Part shown: piece by piece, positions 16,476 to 26,979 of the stretch
How positions within the stretch are numbered: position 1 is the stretch's first letter
Layout of the letters: each line of letters starts with the position of its first letter
Source: Chloropicon primus
Taxonomy: Eukaryota > Chlorophyta > Chloropicophyceae > Chloropicales > Chloropicaceae
Assembly (NCBI GenBank): GCA_023205875.1
Contig: CP060756.1
Span: forward strand, 124,001 to 188,000
Reading direction: 5' to 3'
DNA: 64,000 bases
The notes under the pieces: model-generated
The model's input: the letters and a program-made list of their open reading frames with translations, nothing else
The model's database searches: none
Told to the model about the DNA's origin: nothing
Made by a program: the position numbers and the translations under genes

Positions 16476-19400
16476 ATGGAGTCGTGCCTCGGGACGCTAG
16501 AGGGTCTCGCGAAAGGGGCGCCCTTGTCGAAGAAAGGGGCTTCTCTCGACCTGCCCCTTCAGGAGTCGCTATGGGACGCGGTGGCCGCGGCGAAGGAGAG
16601 GGCTGCCGGGGCGGAAAAGGAAGAGATCCAACAAAGCCAGAGGAAGCTCGAAGAGGTCTGCCTCAGCTTCATTAGGGTCGGGTGCGGGGCGCCGATCGCA
16701 TCGGCGACTGCCGAGCTCCTCATTCACCTCTACAACAGGGGCGACAACATCGCTCTGTATTCCTGCGTGGGTAAACTGCAAGACTTTTTGAATGGCAAGG
16801 AGGCGAGGAATATCTCCGATGCGGGGAGGGCGAGTATAATGCGTTGCCTCGGGCGACTCGTGGACGCCTTTGGGACCCAGCTCGGTTCCGGGTTTCAAGA
16901 GAGCCTGACGATAGCGCAGAAGATGTACAAGAGCCAGAGCAGCGTGGTGAGGGGGGAGGCCCTGCTGATGTTATCGAGTTATGTAGCCGTGTGCACCAGA
17001 GATAGGTTTGCTTGCCAGGCCCAGGAGGCCTCCCTGAAGCTCGCCGAGAGGGGCTCCAGGGACAAGACGGAGAACGTCAGGGTGGCCGCCTCTAGGCTTC
17101 TCGCGTCCGTTGGCTTCGCCGGAGGGCAGGGGCTGTATACGAACGGGACGGCCGGCTTCGACGAGGCGGTTCGCGTCTGCTTGAGGGGAATCGAGGACCC
17201 GTCCAACAAGGTCGCCACGGCTTTCTCGGACGCGCTGGGTCAGATCACCTCCTGCACCGCGAGCACGTCTGCCGCGAATGCGATGAAATCGTGCAAGGAG
17301 GCGAAGAAACCCCAACTGAAGCAAGTGCTGGATAACCCGAGCCAGATCCTATGCATGTCCTTCGTGAAGTCCGTGTCGGAGGGCAGGGGCAGAAGCTGCA
17401 TTTGCATCACGCTGGCGCTGAGAAAGTGCTTCCAGGACATGAAATCGCTTTACCATTGCGGGGACGAAAAGTTGTGCTTCATCGTGGTCCAGTCCCTGGA
17501 GATGCTGAACGGGCTGGGCAAGGTGAGTGCGAGCGTGGTGCCACTTGCCCAGGCCTGCCTGGTCTACTTCTTCCACTCTGGACCCCTTGAGCGTCTGGGC
17601 AACGTTTCCCACGTCTTCTTGCTGGGAAAGCTGATCAAACTCATGGAAAAGTACAAAGGCAAGGGGACGCTGCCGTTTCAGCTCGGCGTCCTTCAGTGCA
17701 GCAGGCTTCTGGTTCAAAAGCTGGGATCGGTGGAGGAGGAAGAGGCGGAGAGCCTCCTCAAGCTATTCTTGGTTCAGCTCAAGTCCAAATCCACCCACGT
17801 TCTGCAGCAGGCTGTGCTGGCAATATCGGCCCTGCTTTTCGCCTATCCCAAGATCTCGGAAAGCGTCATCTTGAGTTACCTCGAGAAGCTCACGAGTGCG
17901 AGCAGTGATCCGAAGGCCTCCCCCAGCGAGACCCTCGGGTGCGGGCTCGGGCTGGCGGCTGCCCTGTCCGTGGTCTCAAAATTGGAGCTAGGGATTCCAG
18001 AGAGGTTGATCCAGAGGTCGTACCAGTTCTGCGAGCTGGTCTGCAGGGCCGGGAGCAGCGCTCATGCGTCGAGGGCGGGGTACACCATCCTGACCTCGCT
18101 TCTGTCCATAGAAGATGCCCTTGACATTCCTCCAATGGACTTTCTGAAATTCTTTGACTTGCTCAAGGAGGACAAGAAGCTTGTGCACAAGAGATGGAAA
18201 AGCTACAAGCCCACGAGCCTCATGGAAGAGTTCTTGTGTCACAGCTCTGCCTTGCAGACGCTGGAGGGCTTTGCGAGGAACATGATGAAAGACGAGAGGA
18301 TGAATTCAGAGATCTTGCAGCACTTGTCGCAAATTCTCGTTCAATATCTATCCTTGCTCCTCGAAGCTCCAATTGGAGGAAAGCCGAGCGAGGAGTTCTC
18401 GAGCACTATCCAACAGTTGCAGCTGTCTCTGATCCAGGCATTCTCAGTTCTCCCAGCGCAAGCCAGTAGCTCGAAGTGCAAGCAGTCTTTCCTGAAGCTC
18501 TGCACGGTCTCTTTCCAGGTTTCCGATGTGAATGTACCGAGGTCCTCTTTGCTCAGGCACCTACTGAACGACACAGACTCATCCTTGGGGCCGTGGCATC
18601 ATGGTTACGATGAATTGGAGGACGAGCTGCAAGCGTACGAAGGAAGCTTGTACTCACCAAGCCTTGCCTTTGATAAGGAGGAAGTCCTGCAGAAAGTGTT
18701 TCATTATTCCCTGTCCACGGAGACTGCTCTCCTGGACGCATCGATTGGACTGGTTCGGAACCTTTTTGCCCACTTGAAGTGGAAAGAACAAAAGTACTTT
18801 CTAGAGTCAATCGTTCACTCGATGAAGTCCTCTTTGAATGTCGGAAGAAGTGAGAAGAAGAGGTACCACCGGGATACAATCTTCACGAACAGTGCATGCG
18901 CCTTGCTGGGATTAGTGGGTGAGCTTGGGAAGTGCAGATTCAAGAAAGAGAACAAGGCCGCGGTAGTTAATCTTCTTCTGCCCTGTGCAAAGATCCTGCT
19001 TGAGGAGGGTATTTCTGAGAGGGAGTACGTCAGGGCAAGCGCAGAGATTGCTGCAGGTGTTTGCGATTTTGGTGGAGAGAACATCGCAAAGTCTATCGTG
19101 AAGTCTTTGTGCCAGGAATCCCTCAGCGGCTGCTCGGCTGAAAGTTTGAAGGGCTTGATACTGTGGCTTGGTGCGATTGGGCGCTCCCTCGGTGGAATCG
19201 CATTGACTGGCCTCCAAGACAGCATGATCAAGAAGTTGCAACAGATCGTTGGTTCTGGAATCGATGAGACAACTCAAATTTGGCTCCTGCACTCGTATTG
19301 GCTGATCGCGAACGCCTCAGGTCCTGCGTTTATTCCCTACGTCAAGCAGATGTTGACAATTGCCACGCAGATTAGCATACTCTCGACTTCACACGAGACT

Positions 19401-22253
19401 GCTCTCCTGCAGACAGTAGCAAGAGTGGGGAATAGCGTGGTTGGTATACTTGGACCCGAGTTCTCGCCAGGCAGATTTGCGTTCCAGAGGTCAAATTTGC
19501 TGATCGATGGAACGAAAGGCTCGAGTGATGATTATGGCTCCCAGCTCGAGCAGGTCTTGCATATACAGCAGCTGCTGTTGTTTGCCCCACACGTGTCTAC
19601 GATGTCTGTTCTGCTGGACACGCTCAAGCGGTTCATTAAGACTGGGCAGCCCGGGGTTCGACTCGCGGCGGTCACAACACTTAGACACGTCGCAGAGACA
19701 AACCCATTTGCTCTGGCGGCGGAAGGCATAGAGCACGATGTGATTGCAGCGCTCGATCACGAGAGCGAACCAAAAATACAATCGTTGCTGAAGAGAGTCT
19801 TTTGCGTGGTCATGGAAATTGGCTGTGAGGAGAATCCATCCAAGTGGATCCAGTTCTGCCAAAACATCGTTCTCAACGAGAGCTCGGGCGCTGGTGGAAT
19901 GGGTTCTGACTTCATGGACGACGATGAGGATGGAGAGGGCTTTGGCGGTGGGGACGATGACAATGCGGAGGCAACAGAAGCAACCGGAAGCTGCCTGGAA
20001 ACCCGAGCATTTGTCATGGAGTGCCTCTGCTCAGTCTTCAAGTGGGTTGCTGAGGACGCCAGGCACTGGGACATCCTGAAAGCAAATCAGAGTCCGGAAG
20101 GAGACTGGATGATTCTCCAATTGCAGAATCTGGTTAATTCTGGTTACAAGATCTGCACAGGAAACTTGCCCACCGTCCGGCCCAAGGGAATTCACTTGCT
20201 CAACTTGGCCGTGGGAAGGTTTGGGGATGAGGAGGATCCAGATTACGAAGGGCATCAGCTGATGGAGCAGTACCAGGCGCAACTTCTCTCTGCGCTGAGG
20301 TCCGCCTTTGAGAAGTCTGCCCTCCCAACCATGACAACTGTGGGCTTGGAGCTGGCAGCGAATCTGATAGAAAAGAATATTTTAGGCAGCGACCTTGGCA
20401 CGATGAAGAGGGTGGTCAGCTTGATGTGCAATTGCCTGGATTACTTGAAGCCGGGATACGAGAGTCACTACTCTGAGCAGATCATTGACAAGCTGAAGAT
20501 CGGCACCATCGAATCGTTGTCCAGGTTCTTTTGCTACTGCCTGAAGTCTGGAGACTCTGACCCCAACAAGGAAGTCAATGATTCTCTTATTAGCTCTCTG
20601 TCTAGCGAGGAAAGAGCACTTGTCTCGCAAGGATGCATCGATCTCGCGTCCGATTACCTTGCGAAGGCGCTCATGGGCAAAGATGGAAGAAAGTACACTT
20701 ACAATTGCAAGTTCATCTCTTCCTCCTTGATGAAGAAATCACCGAGTTTCCTGGAGACGGCGCGGAGCTTGAGCTGGCTGTCGTTGATTAACGCCTTCCT
20801 CTTGTCTTCTGATGTGGAGACGATCAAGAAGAATGAGGTCTTTGTGTGCTCAAGCATCGAATATGCTTTCAGCGAGATCTTTAGGAAGCCAGAGGGGGCA
20901 CAAGAGGGGATGGACGAGCTGATGAGCAATTGCTTGCAAATTGTCACTCACCTCTTTCAAACCTCGAAGAAGGTGGGTCATGTTCTCACCCCCGCAAACT
21001 GCTCGCGCGTGCTGCACATTTTGGACGTGCTGCTGCACAAGCAGAGGCTGGTGTGGAGCAATAACATACAGAAGATGTTCCTGGAATGTGTTGCCCTCGT
21101 GTTCGAAGGCTTCCCGTCGGACTACCTTTTCAACATGGAGCTGCGAAACAAGATGTGCAAGCTTGCCTGCAGATGCGTGGTAGAATTTTGTGAGCTCGGA
21201 AGGGGTATGAATGGCGCCGAGCAGGCAGTAAAGAGTGACGTTGCGGTAACTTGCTGCGCCAAGGTCTGGGAAGCTTTCCTTTCCTTGTCCTTGACATCCT
21301 TGGGCGCCGGGAACGTGGACTCCTTCAGGTACTGTTTGCAAAACATTCACTTTGTGTTCAACAACACCACGAGTGATTCCGTCAAGAAAGTCTTCGCGGG
21401 CCTCCTTCTCAAGGCAATTCAGGAGATCAAGAAGGACGCGTCGCCAAGCAAAGCGAAGACAGCATCCTGCGGGCTCAGCTTTGCTCTTTCCTTTGTGGAG
21501 AAGGCGAAGGAAAAGCAGTTTCCCACCTTGTACTCGGATTCCACCGTGATTGCTGCGACGTTGTGCCTGTCCATCGCCCAGCAGATCACAAAGATCGACT
21601 TTCACGTTGGTCCAGGCGGCGCGGATTCCAGCACCTCAACGATTTCTGGGTTTGACTTGACGAGGGACTTCTACTACCAGTGTCTGGAGCCGAAGTCCAG
21701 TCCGAAATTGCAGTATCTGTTGCTGCAGATTTGGAACAAAGACGTCTCTCAGAACCTCTCCAACCCGGAGAAAGGCTGGATCGTCTCGTTTGTCACGAAC
21801 TTTGCTCCTGCGGTGGCGCAAGCTGCATCTCATGCTATACAATCCATTGGCAAGGGTGTCGAGGAAGAGGCATACCTGAACCCGGCTGTGGAGGGCCTCA
21901 AATTCTTTGGCGTCTGCCTTCAAGCCTTCGCCAGCGAGGAGGAGAAGGAGGCCGTCAGCTCCCTCGCCTTCCCCCTGCTGTACTTGGCTCTGACCAGCGA
22001 GTCCACTTCGAGGACAGCCAAAGCGCTTGCGATGGCAGCAAACAAGCTCTTCAACCTCTTTGCATCCAAAAGCGCGGCCTCGGCAAAGGCGTACATCCAG
22101 AGTCTGCCCTTGGACAAGAGGCAGCTGCTGACAAAGGGTTTGCAGGAATCCAACGCCGCTGCGCAGCCGGTGGCACCCGCGAGGGGTGGCAGGCTCCAGC
22201 AGCCTGGAAGGATAAAGAAGCCCACTATCACCTTGAAGAGCTTTGGCAAGTGA
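16476..22253 (+). CDS. HEATR5-family HEAT-repeat protein (Laa1/SWEETIE-like)
   Basis: A 1925-residue, single-exon alpha-solenoid. Members (human HEATR5A/B, yeast Laa1, plant SWEETIE) work with AP-1 and related adaptors in traffic between the trans-Golgi and endosomes. The N-terminal block EVCLSFIRVGCG...ATAELLIHLYNRGD and the YKSQSSVVRGEALLMLSSY segment are typical. The middle contains the well-conserved GVRLAAVTTLRHVAETNP region (about 1065). An acidic loop (MDDDEDGEGFGGGDDD) sits at about 1146-1162. Helical repeats run throughout, and there are no membrane segments. The tail is basic (RPGGRL-like, LQQPGRIKKPTITLKSF). Single-exon structure over 5.8 kb shows how intron-poor this genome is. 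TGTAA follows the stop by 62 nt. Confidence 0.85.
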   Translation: MESCLGTLEGLAKGAPLSKKGASLDLPLQESLWDAVAAAKERAAGAEKEEIQQSQRKLEEVCLSFIRVGCGAPIASATAELLIHLYNRGDNIALYSCVGKLQDFLNGKEARNISDAGRASIMRCLGRLVDAFGTQLGSGFQESLTIAQKMYKSQSSVVRGEALLMLSSYVAVCTRDRFACQAQEASLKLAERGSRDKTENVRVAASRLLASVGFAGGQGLYTNGTAGFDEAVRVCLRGIEDPSNKVATAFSDALGQITSCTASTSAANAMKSCKEAKKPQLKQVLDNPSQILCMSFVKSVSEGRGRSCICITLALRKCFQDMKSLYHCGDEKLCFIVVQSLEMLNGLGKVSASVVPLAQACLVYFFHSGPLERLGNVSHVFLLGKLIKLMEKYKGKGTLPFQLGVLQCSRLLVQKLGSVEEEEAESLLKLFLVQLKSKSTHVLQQAVLAISALLFAYPKISESVILSYLEKLTSASSDPKASPSETLGCGLGLAAALSVVSKLELGIPERLIQRSYQFCELVCRAGSSAHASRAGYTILTSLLSIEDALDIPPMDFLKFFDLLKEDKKLVHKRWKSYKPTSLMEEFLCHSSALQTLEGFARNMMKDERMNSEILQHLSQILVQYLSLLLEAPIGGKPSEEFSSTIQQLQLSLIQAFSVLPAQASSSKCKQSFLKLCTVSFQVSDVNVPRSSLLRHLLNDTDSSLGPWHHGYDELEDELQAYEGSLYSPSLAFDKEEVLQKVFHYSLSTETALLDASIGLVRNLFAHLKWKEQKYFLESIVHSMKSSLNVGRSEKKRYHRDTIFTNSACALLGLVGELGKCRFKKENKAAVVNLLLPCAKILLEEGISEREYVRASAEIAAGVCDFGGENIAKSIVKSLCQESLSGCSAESLKGLILWLGAIGRSLGGIALTGLQDSMIKKLQQIVGSGIDETTQIWLLHSYWLIANASGPAFIPYVKQMLTIATQISILSTSHETALLQTVARVGNSVVGILGPEFSPGRFAFQRSNLLIDGTKGSSDDYGSQLEQVLHIQQLLLFAPHVSTMSVLLDTLKRFIKTGQPGVRLAAVTTLRHVAETNPFALAAEGIEHDVIAALDHESEPKIQSLLKRVFCVVMEIGCEENPSKWIQFCQNIVLNESSGAGGMGSDFMDDDEDGEGFGGGDDDNAEATEATGSCLETRAFVMECLCSVFKWVAEDARHWDILKANQSPEGDWMILQLQNLVNSGYKICTGNLPTVRPKGIHLLNLAVGRFGDEEDPDYEGHQLMEQYQAQLLSALRSAFEKSALPTMTTVGLELAANLIEKNILGSDLGTMKRVVSLMCNCLDYLKPGYESHYSEQIIDKLKIGTIESLSRFFCYCLKSGDSDPNKEVNDSLISSLSSEERALVSQGCIDLASDYLAKALMGKDGRKYTYNCKFISSSLMKKSPSFLETARSLSWLSLINAFLLSSDVETIKKNEVFVCSSIEYAFSEIFRKPEGAQEGMDELMSNCLQIVTHLFQTSKKVGHVLTPANCSRVLHILDVLLHKQRLVWSNNIQKMFLECVALVFEGFPSDYLFNMELRNKMCKLACRCVVEFCELGRGMNGAEQAVKSDVAVTCCAKVWEAFLSLSLTSLGAGNVDSFRYCLQNIHFVFNNTTSDSVKKVFAGLLLKAIQEIKKDASPSKAKTASCGLSFALSFVEKAKEKQFPTLYSDSTVIAATLCLSIAQQITKIDFHVGPGGADSSTSTISGFDLTRDFYYQCLEPKSSPKLQYLLLQIWNKDVSQNLSNPEKGWIVSFVTNFAPAVAQAASHAIQSIGKGVEEEAYLNPAVEGLKFFGVCLQAFASEEEKEAVSSLAFPLLYLALTSESTSRTAKALAMAANKLFNLFASKSAASAKAYIQSLPLDKRQLLTKGLQESNAAAQPVAPARGGRLQQPGRIKKPTITLKSFGK

Positions 22254-22366
22254 GGATGATTCGACGATCTTCTTCCTTCAGAGAGAATCGAGAGAGAGAG
22301 AGAGAAAACGTACTTGTAACAAAATGCAAACAGTGTTTATTTGTCCATCTACTCGTTTTGCCGCGC

Positions 22367-23152
22367 TCACAACTCGTCGTGGGTCTCCTGCCCACTGGCC
22401 TCCTCGCTCCTGACTGCGTGAAGTCCCGCAGTCTCTAAAAGCTTCTTGATCTTCTCAACCGGGACACCGCTCTTGTAAAGCTCGTCGGCCCAAGCAGAGA
22501 TCTTGTCGACTCCCTCCTTAGCCTTCGCCAGGTCCGCTGCGACGTCCTCGGCATTGGGGTTCACCTTCTCTAGAGCGCGCATGAGGCCTTCCTGCAAGTT
22601 CTTGGTCAACTCCTGGACGGTCTCGCTGCCCAAACCAAGCTCCTCCAGCTGCTCCTCGCTCAACTCCTTCTCCCCGGCGGGGTCGCCGGAGGAAGCCTGC
22701 TTTGCGGTCTCCTTTTGGATCATGGACTCGCCCAACTTGGCCGTGATGGGGGCGAGCTGCTCCTCGAGGCTCTTCTGCACCTTTTCCGCGGCCTCCGCCA
22801 GCTTGGTGGCGAAATCCTTCGCGTCGGCCCGGCCGAAGAGCTCCTTCACCTTCCTCGTGACCGCGGCGAACCCCGCGGAGACGTCAACGCCGTTATCCTT
22901 CAGGAAACCTCCGAGGTTTTGACCCGTCACCTCCAAATGGTCCTTGATCTTCCTCGTCGCACCCGCGATCTTCTCCAGCACGGTCTCTCCGTCCACCCAA
23001 GTCACCTTCACCTCCTCGAAAGCCTTAGCACGGTCCCCCGACGAGGCCGCCCTCGCCTTGTGCTTCTCCGAAGCCGGCGCCGCGGACGCAGCCAAAAGGA
23101 GGCCCAACAAAACAAACCCCAAAACAAGACCTCTCCTCGACATCTTTCCCAT
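22367..23152 (-). CDS. ER-lumenal soluble protein with signal peptide and HDEL, family unknown
   Basis: A 261-residue protein. The start is taken as the ATG at 23152 (MGKMSRRG); a second ATG at 23143 would give the same signal peptide (LVLGFVLLGLLLAASAAPA). The C-terminus is ETHDEL, so HDEL, the classical ER-retrieval signal, ends the protein. Between them the sequence is mostly amphipathic helix with many Lys, Glu and Ala (RKIKDHLEV, FATKLAEAAEKVQKSLEEQL, VQELTKNLQEGL). No Cys-based or chaperone motif was seen. It looks like an apolipoprotein-like or helical-bundle lumenal protein, but no family is recognised. It is tail-to-tail with HEATR5 (113 bp) and divergent from the ankyrin gene (203 bp). 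Confidence 0.82.
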   Translation of the reverse strand: MGKMSRRGLVLGFVLLGLLLAASAAPASEKHKARAASSGDRAKAFEEVKVTWVDGETVLEKIAGATRKIKDHLEVTGQNLGGFLKDNGVDVSAGFAAVTRKVKELFGRADAKDFATKLAEAAEKVQKSLEEQLAPITAKLGESMIQKETAKQASSGDPAGEKELSEEQLEELGLGSETVQELTKNLQEGLMRALEKVNPNAEDVAADLAKAKEGVDKISAWADELYKSGVPVEKIKKLLETAGLHAVRSEEASGQETHDEL

Positions 23153-23355
23153 CTCTCGCCCCTTCGTCTTCGCCCCTCGCGTCCGCCGTCGACTCAGTAC
23201 CCCGCCCTCTGTCGTCCCTCGTCTCGAGCTCGACGAGGCGTTTTTGAATTTCCTGCTCAAAAAACCCTAAAATAGAAAAAAACGCTCCAAAATCAAAGAC
23301 GGGGAAGGCTCTTCCTCTGAGGACGGACCTGAGACGCGAAAGGTTGTTCAAGCAG

Positions 23356-24207
23356 ATGCCTTGCTTCAGCTTGGATTGGTTCCAGTGGGTGTTCCACTCG
23401 TTCGAATGGAGGAGGACACCAAAGCGTCCGAAAGGCAGGGGCGGCGACCACTTGTACGGCGCTGACCTGATGTACCTCGCCGCTTTCCAGGGCAGCAAGA
23501 AGGTGATGAAGTGGTTGGAACGCCAGCGCCAAGGGATCCCCTTGAATGCCGTAATCCCCTTGAATGTCGGAATGTCGAGTAGTCGAATGTTCGCAGCTAC
23601 AGCAGCTGCGGGGGGAGGTCATATTGAGGTGCTGGAATGGTTGAAGCGCCGGGGATGTAAGTTCGATGGCCTGGCGCTGGAGTTTGCAGCTCAAGGAGGT
23701 CATCTTAAGGTTGTGCACTGGCTCCGAAGTCAGGATCCGCCTTGCCCTTGGGGCGAGTGGCCTTGTGAAAATGCAGCTTCGGGAGGTCACCTTCACGTTC
23801 TGCAGTGGCTTCGAAATCAAAATCCGCCCTGTCCTTGGGACGTGATGACTTGTGGTGTGGCAGCTGCAAGAGGTCACCTTGAAATTGTGCAGTGGGCTCG
23901 AAGCCAGGATCCGCCTTGCCCTTGGAACGAGTCGACTTGTGGTCTTGCAGCTCGAGGAGGTCACCTTCACATTCTCCAGTGGGCTCGAAGCCAGGATTCA
24001 CCTTGCCCCTGGGACGAGGACACTTGTCAATTTGCAGCTGAAGGAGGTCACCTTGATATTCTCAAGTGGTTTCGAAGCCAGGATCCGCCTTGCCTTGGGA
24101 ACATGTCAGGATGCATAAGAGCCGCGATGGGGGCGGGGCACGGGCACATCGTCGAGTGGATTGAGAAGTCGAGAAAGAGGCAGCAGCGGCGGGGGCGGCG
24201 GCGGTGA
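23356..24207 (+). CDS. Ankyrin-repeat protein with near-identical 29-residue repeats
   Basis: 283 residues starting at the first ATG in frame (MPCFSLDWFQ). After an unusual N-terminus, residues 30-275 hold about eight short ankyrin-type repeats with the pattern GGHLxVLQWLRSQDPPCPW followed by xxTCxxAA. The central repeats recur every 87 bp (29 residues) instead of the usual 33. They are similar at the DNA level too (CCAGGATCCGCCTTGCCC repeats near 23731, 23905 and 24078), which suggests recent tandem growth or conversion. The W and CPW signature resembles ankyrin families expanded in algae and giant viruses. The tail is a basic helix (EKSRKRQQRRGRRR). The partner is unknown. Confidence 0.8.
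   Translation: MPCFSLDWFQWVFHSFEWRRTPKRPKGRGGDHLYGADLMYLAAFQGSKKVMKWLERQRQGIPLNAVIPLNVGMSSSRMFAATAAAGGGHIEVLEWLKRRGCKFDGLALEFAAQGGHLKVVHWLRSQDPPCPWGEWPCENAASGGHLHVLQWLRNQNPPCPWDVMTCGVAAARGHLEIVQWARSQDPPCPWNESTCGLAARGGHLHILQWARSQDSPCPWDEDTCQFAAEGGHLDILKWFRSQDPPCLGNMSGCIRAAMGAGHGHIVEWIEKSRKRQQRRGRRR
23640..24110 (+). repeat. Tandem 87-bp repeats within the ankyrin gene
   Basis: Five successive copies of the GAAGCCAGGATCCGCCTTG core sit at a regular 87-bp spacing (about 23731, 23818, 23905, 23992, 24079). They code for the ankyrin units described in the gene entry. Confidence 0.75.
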
Positions 24208-24446
24208 AGTTCAAGAACTAGTTCGCGTGATGATGATGCCCGGAAGGATGCATGCATCAACAACAACAAAAAAGAGGGTGTTTAATCCCAATAAAGCGAG
24301 TCCCCCGTCGCCTGCTTCTCATCCCACCCTTCCTCTTCCTTTCTCTTCAACTGCTGACATTACATTCACTAAAGCTAAAAGCAAGTTGTTACCATGATGA
24401 TGCTGCCTTCGTGTTGTTGCTTTTCCTTATTTATTTCACTCCAGGT

Positions 24447-26587
24447 TCAGGCCATTCTGACGATGCCGGCGTTGACTAGCTTTTGAATCTTGGCCATGAT
24501 GGTTGGGTTGGAGGCGTGCTGCTGGGCTGCCTTGGGGTTCTCCTGGAAGTCCTGCAAGACTTGCCTCATCACGGGATCCGATAGGATGCCTTGGATCTCG
24601 GGATCGGCCATGGCGTGGGCTTGCCTCTCCTTCTGCTCCTCCTCGCTCAGCATACCGGAGTTGCCCATGTTGATCTTCTGGATGCACTTCTGAAGGCCAG
24701 CCTTGAGCTCGTCGTTGTTCGCGTCCTGCTCCAGTCCCAGCTTGTAGGTCTCCATGGCCTTGTCGAACTCCTTCATGAAGAACTGCGCCGTTCCCTTGCG
24801 GCTGTAGCCCTTTGCGAAGTCAGGCTTCAGTTCTATGCACTTGTCAGCATCCTTGACCGCCTCGGGGAGGGCCCCAAGCTTCGTGTAGCAGGCGGACCTG
24901 TTGCTGTAGAGCTTGTAGGCCTCGTCGTTCCTGCTGGGAGGTCCTCTCTTGAGGGCCTCCGTGTAGCACTTGACGGCCTCAGGGAACTTGGACTCCTTGA
25001 AGAATCCGTTGCCCTTGTCCTTCTCCTCGTTGCAGAGGTCCATGTTGATGTACTCCTCCTCCTTCTTCAGCTTGATCTCCTTCTCCACGTCGTTCAAGCG
25101 CTTGAGGGTGTCAGCGTTCCTGTGCTCCGTGAGGGACTTTTTGTAAACCTTCATGGCCCCCTCGAGGTCTCCCTTCTTCCTCAGGGCGTTGCCCTTCCTT
25201 GTGAGCGCACGGGCGATCATCTTGTAATCTGCCCTGAGGGCGGGGCCCTTCTCGGCCGCAGTGTCACAGTCCTTGATGCACTCGTCATACTTGCCCATCT
25301 CAAAATAAACTGCAGCCCTGTTGGTGAGGTACGAAATGTCCTTGATGTCCAGCTCCATGGCCGTGGTGTAATGCTTCAGCGCGGTGTCAAAGTCCTTCTT
25401 CTTGTAAGCCGCATTTCCCAGCTGCTTCTCCGCCTGAGCCTTCTCCTTGGCGTCCTTCTCCGCTTTCTCGTCCGAGCTCAGCTCCGGCGTGGACTCGGGA
25501 ACAGGCTCTGGCTTCGCTGGCTTTGGCTCCGGCTCGGCAGGTGGTGGAGCGCAGCAATCGCCCCCAGAACAGCAGCCGCCCTCCTCTCCAGCATCTTCCT
25601 GCCCAGGCTGCTTGCCGGACATCGCGTTCAGGCACATGCTGAAGACCTGCATCATCCTGGGATCTTGCAGGTAGCTTTGCAACGTCGAGGGGTCATTCTG
25701 CACGTTCTGGATCATCTGCACAAACGACTGGTCTTGCAAGTACGAGGAAGTTTGTGGGTTGCTGGCGATCCAGCCCCAAAGGGCGGGGTTCTTGAACATG
25801 TTTCCAAGATTACCCAAGCCGTGCAAACCGCTGCCCATGGCCTTGATGTCGCTCTCGACACCCTTGAGGGCACTGGTGAGCTGCTCGTTCGTTGGGTCAA
25901 ACTCCAAACCTCTCTTGTACCAGTTTACCGCATCCTCAAGCTCCCCGAGTCCCACACTCGCCGCCCCAAGACGCGAGTAGCCCTTGGGCCAATCGGGCTT
26001 CAACTCAACCGTCTTCTTCGCGTCATCGAGGGCCTCCTTGAATCGTTTGCAGCTCGCCTTGATCGTTGGCGGCGGAGATATTTCGAGCCGAGTGGTCGCA
26101 ACAAAAAGGGAGAACGCTCAGTCAGTCACAGCTCGCGGTTTGCGACACACCCGCCCCTCCGCGTCGGCCAGCCGCCCCTCCACTCACCTTTGCCGCGGAC
26201 CTGTTGCTGTACAGGACATGGTTGTTGGGATCAACTTCAATCGCCTGGGAGAAGAAACTGATCGCTTCATCGAACTTTCCGTTCTTGAAAGCGTCGTTTC
26301 CTTGCGCCTGGGGCGCGCCACAGCAAGAAAGAGAACGTGTCAGTACAATCGTCCAGTGCCCACAGTCTAACGACGACGACCTCGCCCCTCGCACACACAA
26401 GCTCTCTCTTGGATCACTCCTCCTCCTCCTCCTCCTCCTCTTCATCACGTCGTCTAGAACGCGAGCGAGCGACGGAGGTCGAGAGAGTGGGGACGGGAGG
26501 TCGAGGCGGAGATAAGGTGGCGTCCCTCCCCCCTCCCCCTCCGACTCCCTCCGCTTTCGCCCTTACCTTGAGTTCCGTCGCAGACAT
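24447..26587 (-). CDS. STI1: STI1/HOP Hsp70-Hsp90 organising co-chaperone
   Basis: Three exons on the minus strand: 26587-26567 (MSATELK), 26307-26188 and 26057-24447; 583 residues. Introns of 259 and 130 bp are GT-AG and phase 0. The first TPR domain (TPR1, binds Hsp70) spans all three exons: AQGNDAFKNGKFDEAI...YSNRSAAK...FKEALDDAKKTVELKP. A DP1/STI1 domain with FKNPALWGWIASNP follows, then a Cys-rich linker (CCSGGDCCAPPP), TPR2A, TPR2B and a final DP2 domain (DPEIQGILSDPVMRQVLQDF). All canonical HOP parts are present in the usual order. It is divergent from EFL1; the shared 392-bp region carries a recurrent promoter motif at 26743-26764. A TGTAA on the minus strand lies at about 24359-24363. 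Confidence 0.94.
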
Positions 26588-26979
26588 CGTCGTGGGGTGC
26601 CGTCCTCTCTCTCTCTAGTCTGTCTGTTTTCTCGATCGATCGGCCCTGCTGGAGGGAGGGAGGCAATGGAAGCGGCGAGAGGCGAGAGCGTGGGCGCGCG
26701 GAGGGAGGGAAGAGAGTCTCACTAGGTGAAGGGTTATCTCAAGAGCTTTCGGTCGACACCTCGGTGGACTGTTTTGGTGGGCGGAGTCCTCGAGAAAGTA
26801 CGAATCAGGAGGAGGGGGAAGACGGCGATGGTAGCCGCCTGGAGGGAGGGGAGGTAGCCAAACACGCGCGCACGGGAGAGGACAGAGGCGCAAGGGCGCG
26901 AGGCATTGGTCAGGCCTGGTGGGGTGGTACGCTGAGCGAGGGAGAGGGTGAGGGAGGGGAAGAGGGTGAGGGGAGAAGG
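26588..26979. promoter_or_regulatory. Divergent promoter region STI1 / EFL1
   Basis: 392 bp between start codons. GAGCTTTCGGTCGACACCTC at 26743-26762, followed by GG, is one of five copies of a recurrent upstream motif in this window (others at about 46490, 51365, 53884 and 61653). Confidence 0.5.

Noticed and set aside
19636-19680. GGGTTCGACTC box resembling a tRNA B-box
   Set aside because: It lies in the conserved HEATR5 coding region (PGVRLAAVTTLRH) and has no tRNA fold around it.
23640-24110. Regularly spaced repeats that could suggest a CRISPR-like array
   Set aside because: Repeats and the sequence between them form one open frame of ankyrin units in a eukaryotic gene.
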